Below are positions 41,650 to 50,586 of a DNA stretch of 64,000 nt, in pieces. The stretch is from IMG/VR virus record IMGVR_UViG_3300040771_000124, positions 1 to 64,000 of that record, one strand, 5' to 3'. The notes under the pieces were generated by a model. The model had not been told where the DNA came from, made no database searches, and saw only the letters and a list, made by a program, of their open reading frames with translations. Position 1 is the first letter of the stretch. Every line of letters begins with the position of its first letter. The DNA is from a virus. The translations under genes were made by a program, and so were the position numbers.

Positions 41650-42294
41650 TTAAAGTAAACTGCCCGACGCTGCTTGCGTAGTGGCCAGTTGCTTCAATTC
41701 AGCTGGTGTTAATGGATCCAACACATCCAAAGAAAACTCACGTACCCACTGGGTCCGAGTTTCGATCTGCTTAGTGATTGGATGAGTCTTGGTTTTGATC
41801 TGCAAAAACTGACGGCTTTTCAGCATTTCATAAATGCAGTAAGGAACGTGGTAACCACTGTCAGTGGACTCACCAAAAGGAACGTACTTCTTAATCGTAC
41901 CAATGTACTCGTTCGCTACAGTGAGAATTTCACCGGGCAAATCAGCTTTCTTTGGGTCCATGTTGGTAATACGCAGACGTACCAGCTTAGTGGCTTCGCC
42001 CAGCAGGTAGTTACGCAGAGACATGGGCTTGGCGTCAGGCTGTTCAGCCTTGCTCACCAATGGGTTCGTTGCTGCCTTGACTGCAGGTGTTTCCACAGCA
42101 GGGGCAGCATCAGGAGCGTCAAGCTCCAATTGTTTGGTAGCAACACGGTCACGGAGAGTTTCCAGACTGATGTTGTTGGAGAACGCTACACCCATCAAAC
42201 GGGCACGGTCCTTGAGTACGTCAAGCTCACTCGGCATTACGAGGTCGTCTTGTTCATCTACATTCGATGTAACTACTGGATCGGAAGTGCTCAT
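41650..42294 (-). CDS. Hypothetical structural-region protein with HeH/LEM-like domain (N4 gp55 position), 214 aa
   Basis: The 214-residue protein has an acidic N-terminus, then a helix-extension-helix/LEM-like unit (PSELDVLKDRARLMGVAFSN and SLETLRDRVATKQ, about residues 21-55), as often seen in capsid-region accessory proteins. A Pro/Ala linker and a folded C-terminal domain (GYHVPYCIYEMLKSRQFLQI) follow. It lies just downstream of the major capsid gene, where N4 has gp55. A head-decoration or capsid-stabilising role is possible; this is inference from position. Confidence 0.7.
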   Translation of the reverse strand: MSTSDPVVTSNVDEQDDLVMPSELDVLKDRARLMGVAFSNNISLETLRDRVATKQLELDAPDAAPAVETPAVKAATNPLVSKAEQPDAKPMSLRNYLLGEATKLVRLRITNMDPKKADLPGEILTVANEYIGTIKKYVPFGESTDSGYHVPYCIYEMLKSRQFLQIKTKTHPITKQIETRTQWVREFSLDVLDPLTPAELKQLATTQAASGSLL

Positions 42295-42329
42295 TTTTGA
42301 GTTCCTAGATACTGTTTTGTTAGAACCAA

Positions 42330-42349
42330 GGGGTAGGAAGTCCTACCCC
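42330..42349 (-). terminator. Hairpin between capsid gene and gp55-like gene
   Basis: GGGGTAGG (42330-42337) and CCTACCCC (42342-42349) form a perfect eight-base-pair stem with a four-base loop. On the - strand no T-run follows (TTGGTTC), so it probably acts as a 3'-end stabiliser or partial terminator lowering expression downstream of the capsid gene. Confidence 0.55.
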
Positions 42350-42363
42350 CAGGAGTCAGTCCC

Positions 42364-43593
42364 TTAGATAGGGGCTACGCATTTGACTAGGCCAATACGC
42401 TCAGGACGCTTGATCAGGATACCGTAGTACCACTTGATCGAGCTGAAACCGGTCTCACCGTATGGATCATTACGGTCAGCAGTTTCGTTACCTGGCATTT
42501 TGGTCAGTACCGAGAACTTCACAGTCTTACCGTCGGTTTGGAAACCGATGTTCTGGAAGCTGTCATCACCGACAACCAGCATTGGGAACACGTCGTAACG
42601 CTCGTCACCACCGACCATAGTCGAATGGTAACCAGGGTTATCAACAGCAATGGCACCAGCACCAGCCCAATGCAGCATTTCAGGAACCTGCACGAAACGG
42701 AAAGCATCGATCGAACCGATCTCGCCGTTCATGATGGTGCCTGCGTCACCGTAATGCTGGATCTCGATGAATGCCTTGTTGCCAAACAGGTCGGTCAGAC
42801 CTTTCAACAGAGGCACCAGCTCGGAACCGACGTACATCACACGGCCACCGGAGATCACCTTGGTATCAATGTTACGCGAACCAGTGATGATCTTGGTGGT
42901 CTTGGGAGTACGGTTGTCGGTCAGGATCTGATCAAGACGCATCAGGTTCTTGTAGCTGACAACCGAAGCTGGCAACTCAGGAACTGCACCAGCAGCCGGG
43001 GTGATCTCACCAGTAATGGTGGCATCGGAAACAGAAGCACCGGCAAACAGAACAGTACCAGCAGCGGCCAACAGATCTTTCTGCAATACGGCTTCAGTCA
43101 GCTGAACAGCACCAGTCAGCAGCTCACGGCTCAGGTGTTCTTTCAACATGTCATCCGAATCGAAGTCCATCGATTCTTGGGTGAACTCGGTGAAGAAACC
43201 AAACTTGTGCAGCGAACCTTCACGCTCCAGACGGGTGAAACCAACACGGTTCACACGGCCACCGTTCTCGGTCAGGGTTGGCAGTTTGCCAACAATAGTA
43301 CCGATGTCTCGGCTGGAGCCGTACAAGTTACCATCAACAGAGGTAACACCGTTGGCGTCAATACCTTGGTCGTTGACGTTACGGTCATCGAGCAAAGGAA
43401 TGTACTGGTATACCTTGACCGCTTTACCGAAATGCTTCGGCAAATTGAGGGTCGAGGACATTGGCATGAAGAACTGTTCCTTACGACTTTCGATCAAAGC
43501 TTTCTTGATCCAGAAGAAGGTGTTCATTTGGTCAGACGAAGCACTATCAATAGTGGACTTCTGACCGTCTTTTGGAGAGTTGTAATTGAGCAT
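42364..43593 (-). CDS. Major capsid protein, N4 gp56 family
   Basis: A 409-residue protein of the N4-gp56 major capsid family. Recognisable parts are the N-terminal [20 protein letters not shown], the [17 protein letters not shown] segment, [20 protein letters not shown] and the C-terminal [23 protein letters not shown]. It should adopt the HK97 fold and form the T=9-type shell known for N4. Gene order portal - small protein - scaffold-like - capsid supports it. Only 12 bases separate it from the upstream scaffold-like gene. No cleavage site or delta domain is evident. Confidence 0.95.
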   Translation of the reverse strand: MLNYNSPKDGQKSTIDSASSDQMNTFFWIKKALIESRKEQFFMPMSSTLNLPKHFGKAVKVYQYIPLLDDRNVNDQGIDANGVTSVDGNLYGSSRDIGTIVGKLPTLTENGGRVNRVGFTRLEREGSLHKFGFFTEFTQESMDFDSDDMLKEHLSRELLTGAVQLTEAVLQKDLLAAAGTVLFAGASVSDATITGEITPAAGAVPELPASVVSYKNLMRLDQILTDNRTPKTTKIITGSRNIDTKVISGGRVMYVGSELVPLLKGLTDLFGNKAFIEIQHYGDAGTIMNGEIGSIDAFRFVQVPEMLHWAGAGAIAVDNPGYHSTMVGGDERYDVFPMLVVGDDSFQNIGFQTDGKTVKFSVLTKMPGNETADRNDPYGETGFSSIKWYYGILIKRPERIGLVKCVAPI

Positions 43594-43605
43594 GACTGAG
43601 TACCC

Positions 43606-44778
43606 TTAGAGGCGATTTTGCATTTGTTTAAGAAACTCGTCGTCGGACACACTAAGTGGGTTGACGATGACCTTAGCTACTTGCGGGGTTACCCGAGTAG
43701 GGGCCGCAGCATTTGCCTTGTCATTGTGGGCAACAGTCGGTTTTGCAGTAGCTACGCGAGTAGCGACCGGTGTTGGTGCTTGAGCAACAGTTTGCGTAGT
43801 TAGAGCAGGCTTTTCAACCAAATCTGCAAACCCGTTCACTGCAACCAATTGATCACCAACTTGCTTATACGACTGCAACCAGCTCTGACCAGCAGGGATT
43901 GCACCCAGAGTACGTTGACGTTCCATCTCCGTAACGATTCGATCGTAAAAACCGGCCTTACGTTGTTGAACCATTACATCCATGATCTCTGGGCTTTTGT
44001 ACAACTGCTCCTTACTGGCCTGATCCCACGTAGAGTTGATGGCTTGGAGGGTAGCAACGCCTTCTTCGTTGGAACTAAGTTCATCCAACGTAGAACGGAA
44101 AGCCGACTCTTCATCAGTCACACGGTGATTGCCTGCGGTGTAGGCAGGAGGGGTAGTGGTATCAATATCCAGGGGGTCGATACCACTGTCAGCAATCAAT
44201 TTCTTGATTGCGTCAGGGTTTTTCTTATCCAAGTCGATCAGATACGAGAGTTTACCCTCATCCAACAAACCGTTGTTTTCCAACATCAGCAACACTTTAC
44301 GATGTGGTGCGATGTCTTGCATTTTGCGAGTGTAGTTCGCGCCCATCTTGACGAGCTGCATCAGCTCTTCTGGGCTTTTCAATTGAATCTCTTTTCCATT
44401 AGCACGGAAAGGAGCCATTGCTTTTTTGTAAAAACCTTCGTAATCAATCGCAACTTCTGGGGGCTTCTCCCCATTAGTTTCAGCAGTAACTGGTGTGTCA
44501 GGAGTAACCGGCTTGGAAGGATCAACTAAGGGTTGAGCCTTTTCTTCCTTAGCAGCAACAGGGGGAACTGCAACAAGCAACTCTTCGTCGCTCAGATCTT
44601 CACCAACTGCAGCAACAACCGCAGGCTCTTCTACCAACGCAACAACGTCTGGTTCGGTTGTTAGCTCAGTATCCAGCACCACTGGCTCAAGAAACTCAGT
44701 CTCCTCTTCCTTCACGTATTCCGGAGGAGTGTCCATGTTAAGAACCTCCTCGTCTGACATACCCAAGATACCGGACAT
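43606..44778 (-). CDS. Probable scaffolding-type head protein (N4 gp57 position), 390 aa
   Basis: A 390-residue acidic protein. The first 120 residues are Glu/Val/Pro-rich and disordered (EEETEFLEPVVLDTELTTEP), the middle is helical (GFYKKAMAPFRANGKEIQLK; LMQLVKMGANYTRKM) and the C-terminus is Thr/Ala/Pro-rich, ending in a short helix (SDDEFLKQMQNRL). Disordered acidic body plus a short C-terminal helix, directly before the capsid gene, is the classic layout of a scaffolding protein. N4's gene at this place has carried other labels in annotations, so the role is inferred. It overlaps the upstream gene by one base. Confidence 0.72.
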   Translation of the reverse strand: MSGILGMSDEEVLNMDTPPEYVKEEETEFLEPVVLDTELTTEPDVVALVEEPAVVAAVGEDLSDEELLVAVPPVAAKEEKAQPLVDPSKPVTPDTPVTAETNGEKPPEVAIDYEGFYKKAMAPFRANGKEIQLKSPEELMQLVKMGANYTRKMQDIAPHRKVLLMLENNGLLDEGKLSYLIDLDKKNPDAIKKLIADSGIDPLDIDTTTPPAYTAGNHRVTDEESAFRSTLDELSSNEEGVATLQAINSTWDQASKEQLYKSPEIMDVMVQQRKAGFYDRIVTEMERQRTLGAIPAGQSWLQSYKQVGDQLVAVNGFADLVEKPALTTQTVAQAPTPVATRVATAKPTVAHNDKANAAAPTRVTPQVAKVIVNPLSVSDDEFLKQMQNRL

Positions 44779-45116
44779 TATTCGTCACTCCCCTCAGCAC
44801 GCATCTCGTCGATGGCATCCTGCACTTCACGTACCGTATTAGCAGCAGTGTTGCCCATCAGGATGGTAAACGACAGGAAGCGTTTCAAATGGCCGGAAGC
44901 TTGGGCCATAGCCAAAGCATCTGCACGATTTGAAGCAGGAAGCAGCGGATCACCAGATTCTTGTACGTAGCGTGCTGCCTCAGTGAGACAGAAGCCGTTA
45001 AGAATCAGTTCACGAAAATCCTTGTTTTCTGCAAGACGTATAGCTGCGTCCCGCATCTTAACTAAGGTTTTTTCACGAACAAGTTGGTCTTCAAGTTGGT
45101 TAATGACTTCAGACAT
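44778..45116 (-). CDS. Small head-region protein (N4 gp58 position), 112 aa
   Basis: A 112-residue helical protein (LEDQLVREKTLVKMRDAAIR; FRELILNGFCLTEAARYVQE; HLKRFLSFTILMGNTAANTV) with an acidic C-terminus. Similar small conserved genes lie between portal and scaffold in N4-like phages. ATG 45116 follows AAAGGACCAATCAGC, and the TAATG overlap couples it to the scaffold-like gene. Function is unknown, presumably head assembly. Confidence 0.75.
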   Translation of the reverse strand: MSEVINQLEDQLVREKTLVKMRDAAIRLAENKDFRELILNGFCLTEAARYVQESGDPLLPASNRADALAMAQASGHLKRFLSFTILMGNTAANTVREVQDAIDEMRAEGSDE

Positions 45117-45158
45117 GCTGATTGGTCCTTTAGATGTTAGTAATCAGGGTTAAGTACT

Positions 45159-45178
45159 GTCCCACCGTTAAGTGGGAC
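45159..45178 (-). terminator. Hairpin after the portal gene
   Basis: GTCCCAC and GTGGGAC form a seven-base-pair stem around a six-base loop in the gap between the portal gene and the next small gene. The T-run is on the + strand side (TTTTA), so for the - strand transcript it is probably only a partial terminator. Confidence 0.5.
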
Positions 45179-45183
45179 TTTTA

Positions 45184-47391
45184 TTAGAGAGGGGCAGGAA
45201 CTACCCCCAACTCATCTCGCTGTATCGTACTCGATGGTGGTTCCTCATTCAACTTATCACTTACAGAGTTGAACCCGATAGCAGCTTCGATATTTGGACG
45301 TTTATCCCCCTCTTTTACAGGGGAGGTGAGGGCTTTAGTAACTTGAAGATTCTGGTTACCTTGAGACTGGGCTTTGGATTTCTCCAGGTCACGGGCGTGT
45401 GACGTACCAGTTTCTTGCTCAACATAATCCAAATCAGTTTTGTCTTTAGTTGCTCGTTCACGTTCTGCTTTAGCAGTGTTGAGATCAATCTCAGAACGAA
45501 TCTTTTCGTTCTCAAGTTCAGCTTTTTCAATCTCAAGTTCTTGCAACCGTATCTGTTCAGGAGAAGGCTGTGGCTTGAATGTACGAATCTTCTGGGCCAA
45601 TTCAGGCATACGCTTTAGTTCTGCAATCTCTGCCAGAACCAACATGACCATGCTGGAATCGCCGTTCGGACCAATAGTCTGCAACATAAAGGCAAGATCT
45701 TGAGCTTTGGCGTCATCTATCTCAGCAGTCGAAATATCGACCTCAAGGTCAAAGTTGCCTTTCAAATCTTCACGACGGATAGGGATAAATTCTTTATTGC
45801 TTACCCGAACCACTTCTTCTTCTGACATGAACACTGCGTTCATGGCAATAATTTTAGTGAAGACCTCAGTCATGCCTTTAGCTAAGCGACGTAAGATTGC
45901 CATCTCACGCTTAGATGCAGCATCCAAAACACCACGAATACCTGCAGCAACATCACCGTAAGCTTCGCCTGATACACCACCAGAGAATGACTTAACCCCG
46001 GTAAGAGCCTCAGCTTCGTTGTTCTGCAAGGACACCATAGTCAAAGCAGACTGTGGCAACTCCGGGTACTTATGCTCAATTAACTGCTGAGCAGGGTTAG
46101 CACTTGGGTTGAATTCATAGTCTTGCCCTGAGTCGTAACGACGCCGATTAAGTGGATCAAGCATCCCTTTAGCAAAGCCTTGTTGAGAGTTCGCACTCTT
46201 ACCCAGCAGATCAATCATGCCACGAGTAACAGCACCAAGGATGTCTTGGTTGTCTTGTAGTAGCTCTGCATCTGGCTCACCATACAGGGCACGCTTAACA
46301 GGCAGGTAGTTGACTACAACAAAGGGAAGCTTCTCGTCTGGGAAAGGGTTCTCTTCCAAACGGATCATTACATCACCGATCCAAGTGGCAACAATAGGAG
46401 TCAGGGTGCCGTCTTCCTTGGTATCAAGAAAGCCCCAATACTCATACGCTACTACCTTTTTACGCAGTGGGTCCTTCATATTGAAGGAGTCTGGGGTATC
46501 GGTACTATGGTCTTCAGTACTCAGAGGACTGTTTCCCTCCCAGTTGACTTGTTCAAGATTCTTATAGCGAGTGGGTTCTTTTAAAAGCTCAGCTTTGTTT
46601 GTCTCAAAAGAGACAATCACAAATGATGCTTTGGTAATGTCACCCTCACACGAGGGATCAATTACTACATTCTGTGGGTTCAGAATGTCTACTACAGGCT
46701 TGTTCTCAAGAACTTTCTCTGTAGGCACCATCTGTACGCCAGTCTGTATGGCAATAGTTGGTTCACCAGACTCTTCGTAGTAATCAACAGCTGCCCGCAT
46801 AGCAGGGTCTATGCTCTCCTCATAGCCACGAGGATTCTCTGCTTTAAGCTCTAGAGCTGTTTGTAGAGCCGTTACCTGCTCTTCGCTAGTTACTGAGTAA
46901 TGCTCGTAGACCGGTGTCTCGACCTGAATAGTAATTACCGATCGCTTCCAGCCAGTACGGATAACACACGTACCGTCATCGACAGTAGAACGAACAAAGT
47001 CATCAATAAGCTTTACGCGATTGAGCTTGGTACGAAACTGCCAATTAAGCACCAGCTCATTTTGATTGGCTGCTTCGGTGTCTTCAAACGTAGTAGGGGA
47101 AACTTTTACAATCTTGTTGGAACCAAGGAAAGGCTCACTCAGTGCCGAGTATCGCCATTCTGCTTGGCGACGAATTAGCTTAGGCTGAACAGAAGAGCGC
47201 CCAGGCTTGGCTTTGATCTTGGAAGAACCCGTGACTTTCATCAGGTTGTTCCAATGGGCAATCTTTGCCATCTGCATCTGATGAGAAGGACGGGCGTTTT
47301 CGAGATCGTATTTAAGATCCCGAATATCCGGTTCTTTAGCCCAGTCCGTCAGCTTAGTGACTTCAGAAGTAGGAGCTTGTTCATTTTCCAT
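45184..47391 (-). CDS. Portal protein (N4 gp59-like), 735 aa
   Basis: A 735-residue portal protein. Typical features are the [20 protein letters not shown] segment, the [20 protein letters not shown] helix, the [20 protein letters not shown] stretch with the following [20 protein letters not shown] stem region, and a long charged C-terminal coiled coil ([20 protein letters not shown]). The portal forms the dodecameric DNA channel at one capsid vertex and docks the terminase. N4's portal is similarly large (94 kDa). ATG 47391 is chosen; GTG 47400 is possible. The gene overlaps the i-spanin gene by 11 bases. Confidence 0.9.
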   Translation of the reverse strand: MENEQAPTSEVTKLTDWAKEPDIRDLKYDLENARPSHQMQMAKIAHWNNLMKVTGSSKIKAKPGRSSVQPKLIRRQAEWRYSALSEPFLGSNKIVKVSPTTFEDTEAANQNELVLNWQFRTKLNRVKLIDDFVRSTVDDGTCVIRTGWKRSVITIQVETPVYEHYSVTSEEQVTALQTALELKAENPRGYEESIDPAMRAAVDYYEESGEPTIAIQTGVQMVPTEKVLENKPVVDILNPQNVVIDPSCEGDITKASFVIVSFETNKAELLKEPTRYKNLEQVNWEGNSPLSTEDHSTDTPDSFNMKDPLRKKVVAYEYWGFLDTKEDGTLTPIVATWIGDVMIRLEENPFPDEKLPFVVVNYLPVKRALYGEPDAELLQDNQDILGAVTRGMIDLLGKSANSQQGFAKGMLDPLNRRRYDSGQDYEFNPSANPAQQLIEHKYPELPQSALTMVSLQNNEAEALTGVKSFSGGVSGEAYGDVAAGIRGVLDAASKREMAILRRLAKGMTEVFTKIIAMNAVFMSEEEVVRVSNKEFIPIRREDLKGNFDLEVDISTAEIDDAKAQDLAFMLQTIGPNGDSSMVMLVLAEIAELKRMPELAQKIRTFKPQPSPEQIRLQELEIEKAELENEKIRSEIDLNTAKAERERATKDKTDLDYVEQETGTSHARDLEKSKAQSQGNQNLQVTKALTSPVKEGDKRPNIEAAIGFNSVSDKLNEEPPSSTIQRDELGVVPAPL

Positions 47392-47908
47392 TTGGTTCAC
47401 TCGATTCTGTTAGGAGAGTTCTGTCCCTAAGTATTTGGTTGCCCAAGATACGAATAGTCACTTCATGCTGTCTAACAATTTGCCCGAGTTCTCGTACCAG
47501 AGATCTGCCCTGTTCAAGGGATCGGTCGAGTTCGGTTGCATGCTCTGCAAGACGGTCTCGCTCAGAGGTTGTACCTTGGGCCTTACGTTTATATAGACCG
47601 GCTCTTTCTTCACTAACCAACAGCCGGTCAGAGAGATCAGCACGCAGCTTAACAAGAGATGCTTCGTAATCTGTTTTTGCTTTGATAAGTGCTTCACTGT
47701 TTTTCTCGCTTTCGAGTAAGTGAGTAGCTTCTTTTTTAGCTACGTCTAGGGCAATGTCTTGAATGATTGCATGGCGTCTTTCATCGGCTTCTGTCCATTC
47801 AGCACTTACTTCTGAGATGCCGCTAGCCTTACCCAACAGAAAAACAGCAGCAAGGAGACTGGCTGCTAAGAGACCCATAATGCCATATCTCATAAGGTAC
47901 GTAGTCAT
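47381..47908 (-). CDS. Rz-like i-spanin
   Basis: A 175-residue protein with a single N-terminal membrane helix ([19 protein letters not shown]) and a long periplasmic coiled coil (about 35-165), the type II layout of an inner-membrane spanin. It would join the o-spanin to fuse inner and outer membranes in the last lysis step. ATG 47908 overlaps the stop of the muramidase gene (ATGA) and has AAGGAAGAAG before it. A complete o-spanin gene is nested within its sequence in another frame, as in lambda Rz/Rz1. Confidence 0.88.
   Translation of the reverse strand: MTTYLMRYGIMGLLAASLLAAVFLLGKASGISEVSAEWTEADERRHAIIQDIALDVAKKEATHLLESEKNSEALIKAKTDYEASLVKLRADLSDRLLVSEERAGLYKRKAQGTTSERDRLAEHATELDRSLEQGRSLVRELGQIVRQHEVTIRILGNQILRDRTLLTESSEPNGK
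47458..47697 (-). CDS. Rz1-like o-spanin lipoprotein nested in the i-spanin gene
   Basis: This 79-residue frame lies entirely inside the i-spanin gene in a different frame. It has a basic N-terminus, a hydrophobic core ([11 protein letters not shown]) and the lipobox LTGC with the lipidated Cys at position 26, followed by a short periplasmic segment including several prolines. This is exactly the o-spanin design, an outer-membrane lipoprotein that binds the Rz coiled coil. The start codon is GTG 47697 with a modest Shine-Dalgarno (GAGAAA). Frame and lipobox make it convincing despite the overlap. Confidence 0.85.
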   Translation of the reverse strand: MKHLSKQKQITKHLLLSCVLISLTGCWLVKKEPVYINVRPKVQPLSETVLQSMQPNSTDPLNRADLWYENSGKLLDSMK

Positions 47909-48507
47909 GCTTCTTCCTTACAGCGAGATACGGGCACATTCCCAATTCTGTGGGATACCCAACCAGGGGTAAACATACTGAGGTGCTCTAAGCTCATATA
48001 GTGGTTTGCCTGTTGGGCATCCATCAGTTTAATAACCATCTCACAAGCTAAGACTCTGCCCCGAGCTTTCTGCAATCCGGCGTAGGCGTTGATTGTACCT
48101 GAGCCAACTTTACCATCAACATAAATAGGAGGGTAATCTTTCCCCCCTCTGTTGAGAGAATTAAGGGCTTCTTGTAGCCACTTAGAGGATCGGCTTGTAC
48201 CTGCGTTTACACCAGCATCCACTACTTTGTGCCCCACAACGTGGGAGGTGGCTATCAATTCCCGGTAACCAGGCTTATTGATATAGTTGGTGACGTAGAT
48301 ATTAGTGGCTGTGTCCTTGCCCAAAGCACGCATAGAGCCGGTGTAACCGTAATCCACAGCTACAGCTTTAGTAACCCCATGATTAGTCTCTCCCCCAGGG
48401 TCTGAGGGATTGAAGACGTAACCCCCCTCCATAGCAAAAATAGCCGCAATGATTGAGGCTATGATTATAGAGGAACCACCGGCAACTTTAGTCTTGGTCG
48501 ATGACAT
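47905..48507 (-). CDS. SAR endolysin, GH108-type N-acetylmuramidase (N4 gp61-like)
   Basis: A 200-residue endolysin. The N-terminus is a weakly hydrophobic signal-anchor-release helix (GGSSIIIASIIAAIFA), followed at once by the GH108 catalytic motif MEGGYVFNPSDPGGETNHG with Glu27. N4 gp61 is the known SAR N-acetylmuramidase, and the match in motif and order is close. Such enzymes are tethered inactive in the membrane and released when holins collapse the membrane potential. A cysteine sits near the C-terminus (SRCKEEA) and none in the SAR helix, so thiol switching is unlikely. It overlaps the i-spanin gene by four bases and the holin gene by 20. Confidence 0.9.
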   Translation of the reverse strand: MSSTKTKVAGGSSIIIASIIAAIFAMEGGYVFNPSDPGGETNHGVTKAVAVDYGYTGSMRALGKDTATNIYVTNYINKPGYRELIATSHVVGHKVVDAGVNAGTSRSSKWLQEALNSLNRGGKDYPPIYVDGKVGSGTINAYAGLQKARGRVLACEMVIKLMDAQQANHYMSLEHLSMFTPGWVSHRIGNVPVSRCKEEA

Positions 48508-48736
48508 CAGGTTTTTTCTCTAAGACAAACAGACGCCCTACTATGGCTAAGGCAAAAAGAATCAGCCCCAGCTCAGTAGCGTGTGGGATTTTCTGTTGTA
48601 AATGTGGGGGTAGGTATTCCCAAGACTGCCGGAGAATTTCCAAAGCAGCCATCAGAAATAACCCAATAGTGTTCAACTGGATAGAAGCAAATTTCCAAGC
48701 ATTTTTCCAGTTGTCAATTAAGGTCACTTTTCTCAT
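48488..48736 (-). CDS. Holin-like protein with two membrane segments, 82 aa
   Basis: An 82-residue protein with two hydrophobic stretches (IQLNTIGLFLMAALEIL, about 19-35; LGLILFALAIVGRLFVL, about 56-72) separated by a Pro/Gln-rich loop (YLPPHLQQKIPH), as in class II holins of the DUF7940 type. Both termini are charged. It directly precedes and overlaps the SAR endolysin gene, and overlaps the upstream coiled-coil/membrane protein gene by four bases. It likely triggers release of the endolysin by depolarising the membrane (pinholin-like), inferred from the SAR context. Confidence 0.82.
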   Translation of the reverse strand: MRKVTLIDNWKNAWKFASIQLNTIGLFLMAALEILRQSWEYLPPHLQQKIPHATELGLILFALAIVGRLFVLEKKPDVIDQD

Positions 48737-49065
48737 TTTGCTAACCAGTTAGCTACCGTTTCCCGACTAGCAAATAGAAAAGAAAGTAAGCCACCACCAA
48801 TAGCCCAGGCCCACTTACCCGCTATACCGGCACCGACGACCTTATGTTTAATGATAAGAAACTCATCGATAGTGGGGCCTGCTTTAGCCAGAGAACTCTC
48901 CACATTTTCAACACGAGAACCAATGGAAAGAAGTTGGTGGTTCATGTCTTCCAGCTTTTCGTATTGCAGTTTTCTGCCCTCACTGGATAAAGACATTTCT
49001 CGCAGAATTTGGGAGATTCTCTCATCCATGCGTGCAATCTGTACTTCTGTGGATTCCCCGCTCAT
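48733..49065 (-). CDS. Coiled-coil protein with C-terminal membrane helix, second holin-like candidate, 110 aa
   Basis: A 110-residue protein. The first 70 residues form a charged coiled coil (EVQIARMDERISQILREMSL; MNHQLLSIGSRVENVESSL). A single hydrophobic helix (GAGIAGKWAWAIGGGLLSFLFA) lies near the C-terminus. This resembles hemolysin XhlA/DUF1515-type phage proteins that lie next to holins. It may modulate or form the membrane lesion with the two-helix holin encoded immediately downstream. It is the first gene of the lysis cassette after the tail genes. Confidence 0.78.
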   Translation of the reverse strand: MSGESTEVQIARMDERISQILREMSLSSEGRKLQYEKLEDMNHQLLSIGSRVENVESSLAKAGPTIDEFLIIKHKVVGAGIAGKWAWAIGGGLLSFLFASRETVANWLAK

Positions 49066-49091
49066 GATAACTCGTCCTATGCTAAATGAAT

Positions 49092-49122
49092 GCTGACAGG
49101 ATTATCTCGTACTCCTGCCAGC
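49092..49122 (-). terminator. Hairpin between tail and lysis genes
   Basis: On the - strand GCTGGCAGGA and TCCTGTCAGC form a ten-base-pair stem (one G-U) around an 11-base loop. No T-run follows, so it may be a regulatory or stabilising structure in the leader of the lysis cassette. A TTGACG hexamer lies upstream at the end of the tail gene, without a matching -10 at proper distance. Confidence 0.45.
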
Positions 49123-49149
49123 AACACTAATCTGTTTTTTATTAAACGG

Positions 49150-50586
49150 TTAGTCGTCAACTTGGGGAAGTAGCTCAGGATGTTGTAAGCACAATGCCAA
49201 TGCCTCCAGGATCTCCCCTTGTTCAAATCCGTAAACCTCAAAGCCAACCGGGTTAGTAGTAAAGGCACCCCGCATTTCATCAAGGTTATCCGGGTCTGTG
49301 TACTGCAAAGGAATCAATGCAAGCAGCAACCGGCGAATCATGTAGCGAGCTTTAGTGTCATCGTAACCACCAAGAGCACTGAAGATAACCCCTTTCAAAG
49401 CTAGGGAGATGTCGTGCTGACTTGGGTGCGTGTACTTAGGATCAAGGTGGCTTGATGGGCTGAGAGGGATACCTTGCGTCCAACCTGCAGGTCTCCAATC
49501 GTTAGGAACACCGCCTGCCGTTGGGTTAGCCACCAACCAGTTGTATAACCAGTCTCCAAAACGACTAACCGTAAGCAGCAGTTTTTCCTTATTCTCAGCA
49601 GAAACCAATGAGGTTTCTGCAGCCTCAGCAAGAGTACGTCCCATTGAGTCATAGGCACGATACTGCCAGCCATCCCACGCAGGGTTGCCATCAGGACCAT
49701 CCCAAACCCAAGTATCAATCTCACCGTTTTGCTCACAATCCCACAATGCTTGTAGGTAAATGTGCATCCACGGACCAACCAGTCCTTGTGGACTACGTTG
49801 AGTAAACTGGTTTTGAGACTCCAGCATAAAGTCCAACATGCCTGCTAATTGCGTGTTGTCTCCTGAAGCGACCCAAGGAGTGCCAGATTGGTAGCCAGCA
49901 ATTAACGGACCACGGTAAGGTAGTACAGCCAAGTTTGAACGAGGGCCATTTAGCTGCAGACCGAAAGGCAATGCTCCAAGGTATTTGATTTCTTTACGCT
50001 CACCGTTCAACAACTCAACATCACCCACCTTTAACGAGTGTGCGTTAGGGCTGTTATCCAGAATGGAGACCATACGGATGTCCCCAACGGTTGTACCTAC
50101 AGGAGAGCGGCCAGCAATGTAAGCAATGCTGATTGTCTGTGCTACTACCGGGTCATCCCCGTGTACTCCTTCTGCCCCACTAAACTGGAATGCCTGAATC
50201 CTCCCAGGAGTAGGATCAGTTGGTGGGGTGCCCGTCATGTCCTGCACAGAATGCAACACAAACTGGGACCATGCCCAACCACGCTCAGTGACCTTTGTTT
50301 GCATTGGGCAAGGAGCAGCCCAAAGCCAATTATCAGCGTCTTTGAGAATAAACAGCATCTCAGAGGTACTGGCATAAGAGACTTTAGGGGGTTTGGTAAT
50401 TTCAAATGCAGGGCTAACCATATCAAAAGTAATACCAAACCCAGCTTGAGCATTCGGAATACTGAATGACTCGCACAGAACAGTTGCTGTACCTACGTCC
50501 CCAGGTATCCGAACCAAGCTTCGGGTTACCCCGTCGTTAAAGTCATAGATGGACTGACCTGGGAACCAAGTGTTAAGGGAACTCAT
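49150..50586 (-). CDS. Tail/appendage-region protein, 478 aa
   Basis: I do not recognise a named family. The N-terminal 270 residues are beta-rich (SLVRIPGDVGTATVLCESFS; GRIQAFQFSGAEGVHGDDPV). The C-terminal 200 are Trp-rich and helical (GPWMHIYLQALWDCEQNGEI; DTWVWDGPDGNPAWDGWQYR; VSRFGDWLYNWLVAN), a composition reminiscent of helical-toroid glycosidase or carbohydrate-binding modules. Acidic pairs next to Trp (WDGPDG, WDGWQ) would suit sugar binding. The gene overlaps the SGNH tail protein gene by four bases, so the two products are probably used together in a host-recognition structure. The assignment is contextual. Confidence 0.65.
   Translation of the reverse strand: MSSLNTWFPGQSIYDFNDGVTRSLVRIPGDVGTATVLCESFSIPNAQAGFGITFDMVSPAFEITKPPKVSYASTSEMLFILKDADNWLWAAPCPMQTKVTERGWAWSQFVLHSVQDMTGTPPTDPTPGRIQAFQFSGAEGVHGDDPVVAQTISIAYIAGRSPVGTTVGDIRMVSILDNSPNAHSLKVGDVELLNGERKEIKYLGALPFGLQLNGPRSNLAVLPYRGPLIAGYQSGTPWVASGDNTQLAGMLDFMLESQNQFTQRSPQGLVGPWMHIYLQALWDCEQNGEIDTWVWDGPDGNPAWDGWQYRAYDSMGRTLAEAAETSLVSAENKEKLLLTVSRFGDWLYNWLVANPTAGGVPNDWRPAGWTQGIPLSPSSHLDPKYTHPSQHDISLALKGVIFSALGGYDDTKARYMIRRLLLALIPLQYTDPDNLDEMRGAFTTNPVGFEVYGFEQGEILEALALCLQHPELLPQVDD

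Noticed and set aside
42538-43599. A 353-codon open frame antisense to the major capsid gene
   Set aside because: The capsid gene on the - strand is certain. The antisense frame lacks a good ribosome-binding site, has low-complexity Thr/Gln/Asn composition and exists because of codon choice in the capsid gene.
49066-49175. Sigma-70 promoter beginning with TTGACG before the lysis cassette
   Set aside because: No acceptable -10 hexamer occurs 16-18 bases downstream on the - strand; the hexamer overlaps the end of the tail gene.
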